In this document: one piece after another, positions 48,311-58,600 of the stretch
Numbering within the stretch: the stretch's first letter is position 1
How the letters are laid out: the number at the start of each line of letters is the position of its first letter
Source: Zygnema cylindricum
Lineage: Eukaryota > Streptophyta > Zygnematophyceae > Zygnematales > Zygnemataceae
Direction: 5' to 3'
Length of the DNA: 64,000 nt
Assembly: GCA_037447655.1 (NCBI GenBank)
Contig: JBBHKE010002185.1
Coordinates: forward strand, 124,001 to 188,000
Position numbers and translations under genes: made by a program
Notes under the pieces: model-generated
Told to the model about the DNA's origin: nothing
Databases searched by the model: none
Seen by the model: the letters and a program-made list of their open reading frames with translations, nothing else

Positions 48311-48590
48311 TCTCACTATTCCATTCACATGTGTGCGCAATAATGTTAAGTGTCTTTTTATGCCTTTGTAATTCAAAAAGTACCATTTCGTACGGAGAAA
48401 CCCTGTCCGTACGCCACACTATTTCCATCGCAGTGTACTTCCACTATTTACGCTAATTGAAAAAAAAACCCTAATTAGAATAATGGAATAAATAGAATTA
48501 TGGATTGTATTTCAAGTTTTTTTTTTGAAAAAGGGCACCGAATTAGTTTTATTTACTCTAATAGCGATTGGTGGTGTATTGTACACCGTC
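48311..48590. mobile_element. MITE fragment a (family CACCGC)
   Basis: Direct copy of 49286-49536 (shared CATTCACATG.GTGCGCAATA, CTTTTTATGCCTTTGTAATT, ACACTATTTCCATCGCAGTG), ending in CTCTAATAGCGATTGGTGGTGTA. The left part is replaced by the retroelement 3' end, so the retroelement appears to have landed in it. Confidence 0.6.
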
Positions 48591-49536
48591 AATCGTTATT
48601 AGCCTTATGTACGCTATATCGGCACCCCAAAATTTTGACATTGATACCTTAAATATGATAAATTACACTATTTTAGGACGTGGACCATAATCTGCCACGT
48701 TTCTTGGGGGGGGGGGGGGGGGAAGAGAAAAACAATATGTGTTGACGTTCAGTTAAAAGCGTGTCCGTTACACGGTCCAAAAGCAAAACCGAGCGCGAAT
48801 GTCGAAATAAAACACAAAGGGGCACGTTAAAATTTTCGTGTTTAGTGTTTGACGTCCGTCAATTTTGGGTTGTGAAAACGTCCGCGCGCAGTGAGGCGTC
48901 GTATCCCGAAATTGGAGGGGGGGCGTTGTGGCCGCTTCACCGGAGACCTGCACACCTCCACACGGCCTCCGAAGGTCGAAAATCGCTCGGTTCAGTACAC
49001 TACACCGTCAATCGCTATTAGACTAAAGGAATAAATAGCGTAAAAAGAAATTAGTGTTATTAACACTAATCGGGAATTTTTTTTTTGAAAAAAAATATAT
49101 ATATACTAATTAATCCCTAACTGTTATTTGGGTTGTCCTGAATAATAAATACCCGCCCTTTCGATGTCTACAGTAATCTGTGTACCCGTAAAAAATCTGA
49201 CAATTCGTACGCCGTCGCGCTGTTCACACGGTAGACGGACGAACATATGGGAACGTGATTTTTGTCGACGTGTTTGCGTCTCTTTCTTCCAGTGCACATT
49301 CACATGAGTGCGCAATAATGTTAAGTGTCTTTTTATGCCTTTGTAATTCAAAAAGTACCATTTCGTACGACACACTATTTCCATCGCAGTGTACTTTCCT
49401 TATCAACGCTAATTGAAAAAAAAAACCTAATTAGAATAATGGAAAAAATAAAATTATGGATTGTATGTCGGGTTTTTTTTTTTGAAAAAAGGGCACCGAA
49501 TTGGCGTTATATACTCTAATAGTGATTGACGGTGTA
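48588..49536. mobile_element. MITE cluster, elements b-c (family CACCGC)
   Basis: A left end TACACCGTCAATCGTTATTAG at 48588 continues with a segment (to about 48702) that is the reverse complement of 49620-49741. A 17-base G run follows (48706-48722). A second left end CACTACACCGTCAATCGCTATT lies near 49000, and a right end AGTGATTGACGGTGTA at about 49520-49536. No gene seen; frames here are fortuitous. Confidence 0.55.
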
Positions 49537-49741
49537 CACCGTGAATCGTTATTAGACTGAAGAAATTATTAGTGTCAAAAATTAATTAGTGTCATTGATG
49601 CTAATTTAGTGCCGGAAACGTGGCAGATTATGGTCCACGTCCTTAAATAGTGTAGTTTATTTTATTTAAGGTATCAATGTCAAAATTTTGGGGCGCCGAT
49701 ATAGAGTACATAAGTCTAATAACGATTCAAGGTGTACTGTA
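49537..49741. mobile_element. MITE d (family CACCGC)
   Basis: About 205 bp, left CACCGTGAATCGTTATTAG, right CTAATAACGATTCAAGGTGTA. Inside: GTGGCAGATTATGGTCCACG, itself partly palindromic and shared with the neighbours. Confidence 0.7.
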
Positions 49742-49950
49742 CAGTACACCGCCAATCGCTATTAGAGTCAAGGATTAAATAGCGTCAAAAAACAATTAGC
49801 GTTATTGATTCTAATTTAGTACCTGAGACGTGGCAGATTATGGTCCACGTACTTAAATAGCGTTATTAATTGTATTTCAGGTTTTTTTTTTTGAAAAAAG
49901 GGCACCGAATTGGCGTTATATACTCTAATAGCGATTGGCGGTGTACTGTA
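49742..49950. mobile_element. MITE e (family CACCGC)
   Basis: About 205 bp, left CAGTACACCGCCAATCGCTA, right TAGCGATTGGCGGTGTACTG. It directly abuts d on the left and another left end (ACACCGCGCATCGTTATTAG, about 49951) on the right. Confidence 0.7.
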
Positions 49951-50597
49951 CACCGCGCATCGTTATTAGTGTCAAAGTTTAAATAGTGTGGAAGTAAATA
50001 TACCGTCATTGACGCTAATTAAGTTTTTTTTTTTTAAAAGGTGTATTCTAATTTCGGCGTTTATGATAATTTGGGAACAGCAAAAATGGAATATTCGTCG
50101 TACGATTATGTACATTAATATATGTATCCTTACAAAATATTAAAAATCGTACGCCGTCGTGAAATTTGAATATCCGTACATGTAAGACTAATTTACGTGC
50201 CAGAACAATCCCGTTTTTTTAGCGCACGATCCTATGCGTGCGCGTCTGATTTAACTCATTTTTTGTAAAATTTTCACGAAAGGTACATTTATGTACGGTC
50301 GACATCACCGTACACCACACTATTTAGATATTATTGTAATTCGTCCTTTACGCTATTTTGTACGGAAAATTAAAATCATGTACCTATTGAAAAATAATCA
50401 AGAACTCAAATTAGTGTCGTGACACCACGAATGTACCAGGATTTTACAATATGTTTTAGAATGCAAAATAAAACACGCGCGTATATTATCGTAAAGATGG
50501 TAACAGTAACACACAAGGTGACGTCAAATAGCGTCAGATTTCAATGTCAGATTTCAATGTCAATTAGATCGAAAATTTGAAGCGTCGGTTCTAACAT
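49951..50597. other. intergenic, partial MITE f then no feature
   Basis: Starts with a MITE left end; a matching right end was not found. The rest is AT-rich with no gene recognised. Confidence 0.4.
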
Positions 50598-51071
50598 AGT
50601 TCAAAGTAGGTGAGTAGGTACAATATGCCTTGACAAACATCTATATCCCTTAAGACCCATATTGATTGGTCAAAATGAAAAATAGTTACCGGTTGAGTGC
50701 ACATCGATCGATAGAGAATCAAACGTCATTACAGAATTTTGAAAAAAATCGGAAAAAATAATTTCTGTGGTTTAAGGTAAAACTTTTAAAGATTCACGAC
50801 GCGTATCATGATCAAAGTAGCTCTAAGAAGATCACATGAAAGCCATAACACAACTTACGAAGGACTAGCGTATATTAGCTCACATTTGAACGTCGCGTGA
50901 GTTCGCTAAAATTTAGCGTGCCGAACTATGATCATACGTCAGATTCGTACGTCCGTACAATAGTGTCCACAGCACACACCCATACAGTATGCCTACTCTA
51001 CGCGAGTTTAGTGCCAAGTTTTGTGCGCCTAGCAAAGACCTACCATAAAAACGCCTACTTTTGAACTATAG
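50598..51071. mobile_element. small inverted-repeat element with 9 bp target duplication
   Basis: Ends AGTTCAAAGTAGG and CCTACTTTTGAACTATAG are inverted repeats; TTCTAACAT occurs on both sides (50589-50597 and 51072-51080). It shares internal blocks with 24941-25238. A 9 bp duplication is typical of Mutator-like transposons; no transposase is present. Confidence 0.75.
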
Positions 51072-51432
51072 TTCTAACATTAGCGTAACGCCGGAAACAG
51101 CTCCGTTACCCAATGTGAGACGAGGCTGAAATCTTAATAACGTAAATAAGACAAGCTATGTTAGTGTTGAGCCTACTTGCTGTGATAGGTCACACTATTT
51201 GCCCATTTGCTGATGTATTCGTCCGATTAAGATAAATCTATGGATCAGATTTCCTTTACTCCTGAAATGTAGGCCACAATCTGCAGCGAACCAGCTAATT
51301 AATTTAGATTTTCAATTCTGAATCTATTGATGTGCTTTTCTGGCCAATATTTTGACATTTGCAATTTTAAAGTGCGTGTTTCATGGGCGTTTCTGGCATT
51401 CTGCGCGACCTTATTTTAAGTTAGTTTAATGC

Positions 51433-51913
51433 ATAGTTGTTCACACCGTTTAGTGCGAACGATTCAATCGCGACGAATTGTCCGTAACGAGCGCATTGAA
51501 CGTTTTGAAAAAATCGTAAAAATCGTTAATGAATTTTCGTCCGTACTATTCCGTACATATAAACAAAAATGAATTTTATATGTACTGCAGATTGTACATT
51601 TATCGTACATTTCCGTATCTTTTCGTAAACGTTCGTACATTTTTTGTACAATTCCGTACATTTCCGGTAAAGTTTCTCTTCACTTTACCGGACAGAAAGT
51701 ACCACGAAGTGTAACGTATCTTTTCGTCAAGGTCCGTACATATGCTATATACAACCGTACAGTTATCGCAAATGCCGTACACTTCCCGTAAATTAGACGT
51801 TCAGTTTACCGGACAGAAATTACATCGCGATTTTTTGCGATTTTTTCAACAGTCACGAATTATACGTTTCAATCGGAAAAAAGGAAAAAATCGCACGATT
51901 TGAACAACAGTGC
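51433..51913. mobile_element. hAT-like small element, tentative
   Basis: Left ATAGTTGTTCA and right GAACAACAGTGC are short inverted ends; flanks TTTAATGC (51425-51432) and TCTAATGC (51914-51921) agree at 7 of 8 bases, as an 8 bp hAT duplication would. The inside is full of CGTACATTTCCGTA-like repeats and two CTTTACCGGACAGAAA blocks. Confidence 0.5.
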
Positions 51914-51921
51914 TCTAATGC

Positions 51922-52263
51922 AAATATTACGGGCGCACTAAAAAAGTTTACGTACTATAAAGCGCTTTCCAAACTTTGTTTTTCGCAACATTGTATTTCG
52001 GCAATATGGTACACTCAAAATCATACTCGAGGAGAAAAACCACTCAGCTTTAGGACCAGCCGACCAAGCGTAGCGACGGAAGAAAAGAGTCTAAGGGCAA
52101 GAAAAAAAAAGAGTCAACTGGAAGAACGAAAACTTGATGAGTGTGGTGCCCTTCGGTGAGTGTTACCTACAGTACTGTAGTAGTCAAAGAGCTCGCATTT
52201 TTTGAAACCCAGGAACGGTGTATCATATCGCAACGTCCGACCACTTGAGAAAGAAAGGCAGCC
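51922..52263 (+). promoter_or_regulatory. presumed promoter / 5' UTR of the RING gene
   Basis: Non-coding stretch immediately upstream of the start codon. No convincing TATA box was identified and the transcription start cannot be placed from the sequence. Confidence 0.3.
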
Positions 52264-55200
52264 ATGGCGGCAGAGGGACGGGCTCCGGAATGTCCTTCAA
52301 CTGGAGAGAGTGTTGCAGACGAGATTTGCTCTACAGGCTCAGAGCCTGTGAGTCCCGCTGACAGCTGTCTTTTTACAGCGGAGGGAGGCAAGGTTAGTCG
52401 AAATAAACGCAAGTATCGATCAGAGAGTGGTTCTCTCTCTCTCTCTCTACAACTTCCATCTCAGGATTCTTTCTCTGTAAGTGACGGTCAAGTGGTAATA
52501 GAAGGAGGAGAGCCGGACAATAGTGATACTGATTTGGATATAAAATCAACTCTTCCTCTTCCTTCCGCTTCTTCTTCTAATCAGTCTGGTGAAACATCTG
52601 ATATAGGAAGCTCTTCTTCGTCTTCTTCTTCTTCTTCTTCTTTGTCTTCTGTAACAACTCCTCCTCCAGTTAAACCACATTCATTTCCGGATGATGTACG
52701 GATGATACGGAAATGGCTATGTCAAAACATTCCTAGTATTCCTTTTCTTAGACCTGGTGGTCGAGTTATGGAGGACGAGACTCCGAGATCCCAATGCTCC
52801 TCCCAAGGGGGCAGTCAAGGGACAGCTGTAATGGAGCCAATCTCTTCAAACGGGGTGCAAATGGCTACAAATGAGACAGAGGAAACTAGTGGCAAGCCAA
52901 GTAATAATGGTAGTTTAGAGAATTTAAAGGGTCCTGTCTGTGACAGCTCAGCTGTACGGAAGTCCAGTACTATGTCTGTTACTGAGTCTACCAGTGAGTT
53001 TGCCACTAAGTTGAGTACTGAATCTATTCTTCCTGAGTCTAGTTCTGATTCTATTCTCCAAAGTAAGGCGGCAATAGTGGAATCTGCGGTAAGAGCTGCA
53101 TGTGGATGGGACGAAAGTACGGAAAGGAAACTTGAGGAGCTTTTATTGGAGAAGTTAGGGACTCTTTGTAACGAAGCAGTAACAAAGATTGTTGCCTTGG
53201 GATACGACGTAAAGGAGGCGAAGGAGGCAGTACTGAAATACGGCAGTTGTTATGGTGAGAAAGACGCTTTGTCAAACATTGTGAACAATGCTCTCAATTC
53301 GTCAACTTCAAATGCGTTCGAATCCTTCCCTTTTAGTTCTCCTCTGGATATGCAGCGTGAGGGTTTGGCGAAATTAGCGGGAAGACTCCAAGCTCTAAAA
53401 GGACTCCCGATTACTCGTGGAGACTCGATGTGGTCTCTTCTTATGTGTGATTTGGACGTAAGCAAAGCATGTCATTTGGAGCTCGAATTACCGGGCACAA
53501 AGGTAGAAGCAATGGTTACAGGGAGTGGTGGTAAGGGGAGTTGCGGCACTTCACTGGAATCAATGCCAGTTGTATCTGTCTCTGCCCCTCCTCTTCAGTC
53601 TATACAAGGACCTGGCTCCGGAGTTACCTCTACCTCTACCACTTCCTCTTCCAACACCACTACTCCAGTACTGGCACCAGGTACGACTACTACTACTACG
53701 ACTTCTACTTCCCGGGTAGATATTTTTTCATCTAGAGGAGGAGGTCTCCCTCCCTTTCCTTTCACGGGAGGGAAGGTTTCCGGAGGAGGAGGAGAGTCAG
53801 AGGTTCAAATTAGTGCTTCTTCACAAGTTGGGAATAGTGGTCAAGTTGGGACAAGTGTACAAGTCTCGTGGTCTCTCAAAACTGGCAAAGATGTGTTTGT
53901 AAAGAAACTACAGAGTGGAGGGAGTGGAGTCTCTATGCCTCAAACATCAGTGAGAGGAGGGAGTCATCATGTAGTTGCCGTTGGGAAGGTAACAGGTGGG
54001 AAGGAAGTCGCAGATTATGGAGGTAGTGGTAGGCTTGAGTTTGTGGAAAATGCAAGTCATGACCATAACCATAACCACAACCAGAACCAGAACCATAGCC
54101 ATAACCATAACCATAACCATAACCAGAACCATAGCCATAACCATAACCATAACCATAACCATAACCATAGCCATAACCATAACCATAACCATAACAATAA
54201 CCATAACCATAACCATAACCATAACCATAGCCATAACCATAACCATAACCATAACCATAACCATAACCATAACCATAACCATAACCATAACCATAACCAC
54301 AACCATAACCATAGCCATAACCATAACTATCACTGTAGTGTGAAAACCATTATGGGTGGTGTGTCAGTCACAGGACCGAGCTCAGGGAACGCAAAAGGAA
54401 AGCAAAAACAGTCAAATAATGGGACCACCGTCAATAGTGCAAAAACAGCTGTTCATCAGCCAAACAAAGATGAATTATCAAAGACTTCTCTTCCGGGAAT
54501 TCGGGGTTTAGAAGGGAGTGAGACTCATTCCGGAACACCTGCTGTTGTCAAGGCATGCGTGGAGGCAATACTTGGAGGAGGAGAAGGAGCATCGTCTCCC
54601 TCCTCCTCTCAGGAACTAAGCCCCAAAGGAATTGCCCAAAGTGGCATGGCAGGTCTTCAAGCTACAATTGAGGCTGTAGCGGCTGAAGCAGTCGGCCATG
54701 GAATCGACCCGAGTCAGTTAACAGTGCCTGTGGTACGCCAACTGGCAAGTCAATTGGCAAGTCAAGCGTTAGGACGTCCTACAGGGCCAAACACAAAAGA
54801 TGTTGTTCAAGAGGAGGAGAGTGGGGAGGGGAAACATAATTCTTCAAAGATGAATAATGGGAAGAGTGCGGATCCTGATTCTTGTCCTCATCAGCAGTAT
54901 TCCGCTGTAACGTCAACGTTCAAAGAGCTCAAATTCTGTGTCGATCAAGCAGCTCAAATTGCTCGATCTTGGCCATTGCCTGGTGGTGGAGGTGGAGGTG
55001 GAGGTGCAGGTGTGACATCAGAACAGCAGTTAGATACTACTCAGCAACCACTTGAGGAGTTATCTTTAACCTCAGTATCGGCATCGCACGTTGCCCAAGG
55101 CAGCGCAGAAAGTTCTTCTCCTGTTAACAATAGTCTAGGTGGGTTGAGCTGTGGAGGCGGAGGAGGAGGAGGAGGGGGGACTCATCCAAGAGATTATCAT

Positions 55201-55614
55201 CTCACTGGTGGTGGTTGCTCCTCCTCAGTGAATATTCAGAGAGGAAGCAGTCCTGCTACACCTAGCAATTCCCAGGTCGGGAATGGTAAGCAGTTTTCCC
55301 GTTCCCTAAAGGACGCCGGTCTGGTCGGATCCGATACTGGAAATTCGCAAGTGAGGCGGCGTGTGGACAAAGCTTCGACCGAAGAGGGAGTGGAGAGTGA
55401 GAGTGAGAGTGTGGCCGGTGTTGTTGCCCGGTTTGATCGATTGAATGCCACACATGCCGCAGTGTTGGAGCAATGTGTGCTTTTGGAAAAGAGGGTGGTG
55501 GAATTGGAGGCCCAATCAGAGGAGAAGCGTGACAGAAGGTCACAGCAGCTGGAGCAGAAAGTGCGGGAACTGGAGCAGCTATTGGAGGAACGCAAAGAAT
55601 GGGCCCAACAGAAG
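52264..55614 (+). CDS. RING gene exon 1
   Basis: 1,117 codons, 78% of the protein; donor AAG|GTAAGC at 55615. It carries the N-terminal basic motif, the helical block, all low-complexity tracts (Ser run about 116-130, Gly runs near 907 and 965, His-Asn 600-690) and the first coiled-coil segment. Confidence 0.9.
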
Positions 55615-58600
55615 GTAAGCTTATGATTTCTTGCACTCAGGACACGTCGAATTTCAGAGCCGAGGGAAATTAGGGAGAGAGTGGGTCGATTTTAGTGCTC
55701 AGGACCCATTGAACTTGAGACCATTGAAGGAAATCGAGAAGAGACATGGGCTGAAAAAGAAGTACGGGAAATATTAATGGACCACCGTATTATATGAGAG
55801 TGCAGCATAATTATGTGCATGGGTTTTACATTTCTGGTTGTCAACAGTAAGTAAAACGGCATTTGCTCTGAGCTGTTTTGGTTCTTGTGTTGATGTAGGC
55901 TGCTTTCCTCCAATTGAAGAAGAGTATTTCTTGTCTTCTTTAGAGAATGGCGTGTGTCCACATTATAAAACTGGAGTTTGCTGAAAATTGCGATGCCTGT
56001 GTTGGATTCTGCATGGCAAATGGAATCTCTGGTGTTTTTCTCATTGTTCTTTGGACTTTTGTCATGCTATGTCTGTTGTATTCTGTCATAATCTTATGGT
56101 GTGCCCACACTTGCTACTGTGATGCATAGTGATGTTGTATTTGAATGTTGAACCCCGAAAATAAAGTGTTTATTGGATAATTGTAAATTCCTTCTGTCAC
56201 GCAGTAAATATAAAGCTTTCGATGGCCGGTGAGAGTTTGAGTTGTTGAGAAGTCAAAGAAAAAGATAGAAGAGATGTAGTATCTTTGTTGTCCTTTTTGT
56301 TCACCGCTAATGTGTCAAAATCTGGAAATGAGCTTGTAACTTACGAGCACTATGAAAACTATGTGGTTCAGTCGATGTTCCTGTAATTAGCACTCCACCA
56401 GGACTGAGTTTGATCCAACCCAAACTCTGAAGCCGTCTTTGTTTCTCCGTTCCGCTTTGTAATTTCTTTGGCGTCTAGGAACACTTTTGGTTTGGGCTTG
56501 ATCATTTTGTATGACGCCTTGGTATTGTTCAACTGCTATAGACCTTGTCCCATAATAGCCATGTGACACGAGTCAGATACTGTCATTTTTTTGTGTTTCT
56601 GCACTTTTTTATGAAAGTATTGTCAGTTTCGGTTATTTTTTTTACAAACTCTGGGCCAAATGATTTGCTGTCTTGTAATGATTGGCAGAACTGTTTAGGC
56701 TAAAACCTAGTTTCAGTTCAGTTTGAAATTTCTTTCTTGACATTTCTTAATTTCTGGGACATTTTTTGGCAAGTCGAATGAAATTGTACTAAGCTAGTAT
56801 CATGTGTTCGTGGAATTTTTGAGATTCGGAGGTGAGATAACAGATTTAGTGGGATAACCATGGTATGGTTGTTTTGAAGTTCTCCGACAATTTAGCTTTC
56901 AATTGGCAATTAATGAATGATCCTTAAAAGTTACCCCCATTTGTTTAAGATTGATGGGTTGCAAGCTTTCCGAAAGTCTATTCTGGGAGCTTGAAATCAT
57001 GTCTCTCTGGTTCTTTCTGGAACAGTTGTCAATTGATCGCTAAGTTTTTGTTTAATTATGTCAGGTTCTGTGCATTTTTTTTTGTGCTGTCAGCAAAACT
57101 TGCAAAGATTTAGCGTGTCCATAAGGGCAGGTCAAACTGTTTCTGCATGTTTTGATGTTTACTTAATATGCTGAAGGTGCTGATCTCTTTGGCAGATGTT
57201 TCTGAAAAATTTGTGATTAATTGAATGACTATTTTCCCCCCTCTGTTGCAGTACTCTCCATTCATTTTTAAGACTATTGTGTGAAGTACTGTCATGCCAC
57301 TTTATTCTGAAACATAGTGGATTGTGATTTTGTTGCCTTTTGGCAAACAGGGGGGATTGTTTGTTCTTAGCAATACTGCTAAAATGCTTTTGGCTGTAAG
57401 TGGTCAATTGGTCGTGTGTTTGTTTTTTATGTGCCTGAGTGTAAGTTCTGGGAGGCTCTGACTACTGTAGAATGATGACATCATGGTCTGGTCTGGCCAA
57501 TATGTACCTCATAGGGTAATTATACGCACGCGATTATTGGTGTAACTGACTAGCAATCGCAGTAATAATACAGAAAATTGGTACAAAATTGTACAATTTT
57601 TTATATGATTACTGCGATTAATGCCCAGCAACGCCAATAATTGTGTACGTATAATGTCTCTATTATGTCATTAGTCGTTACAAGCATGCCAAGAATGCAA
57701 CATTTAACTTACACAAGGTAACTATTTATAAGAAAAATATTTTTGCACGAGCACATCAAAGAATGAAGCTTGTTACTATGATCTGCTTCTCCTAAGGACA
57801 ATTACAGGCTTCTATCACACAGGAAGTGTATTGGGCGTACTATTTACATTGTTTTTTAATCACCGAAGATGTTAACTGTTGATATTGCCGTGAAGCATTG
57901 AGTGATATGCAAATATGTTTGACTTTGTGTTGATAATAGCTACAACATCTGATTTTCACAGAACAGAAGATCATTGTCTACAGCCAACTGGTAGAGTGTA
58001 TTGACCTTTTACCTATCATCACGTGCAATATGTTGCTGTGGAGAATGTATCATTCAAGCGATATGAGTTGCTAAAGAATTGCGAACTTATCTTGTCACGA
58101 TTTTTATTGACGAGTCTATGAAGATCTTCAGTCCAGGACATATCCCGTTGTTAGTGTGTTTTTAACATGTATGCATAAGTTCAATTTTCAAAATGGTGTG
58201 TGATAACTCCTGTAATAGCAGCTGTTGCTGCTGTGCCCCGCCGCCATTGCTGCTGTTATAAACCGACAAAACTCGAAACTTAATCCTTCATGTAATTTGT
58301 AAGCGAGTCAACTGCAATTTAGCTGCGTATTTAAAATGTTAGGAGTGACATAGGACCTTACCTTTACCTCTGGTTACAGGTAATGCAAGCTGCCCGTCGG
58401 TTGCTTAAAGATAGTGCGGAATTAAAGGCTCTTCGAGCAGAACGGGACGAAGCGGCTCGCATAAAGAAGGAGAGAGCGGCACTGGAGGATACACTGCGCA
58501 AAGCTTCGGGGCAAGTGGATCGGGCAAATGCGGCGGTACGACGTCTAGAGAGTGAAAATGCAGAGGTATGTCCCTTTTGCGGACAGCAATGCTCTTGTAT

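Noticed and set aside
48706-48722. Run of 17 G as a G-quadruplex or regulatory element
   Set aside because: It lies in MITE debris far from the gene; homopolymer growth is the simpler explanation and its length is error-prone in sequencing.
53947-54343. Long open frames in all registers (Met-Val, Ile-Thr, Trp-Leu repeats) on both strands
   Set aside because: They are by-products of the CATAAC hexamer, which contains no stop in any frame; only the His-Asn frame continues into conserved protein.
55947-56129. Small membrane-protein-like frame in intron 1
   Set aside because: 60 codons, no start context or conserved feature; hydrophobic by T-rich composition.
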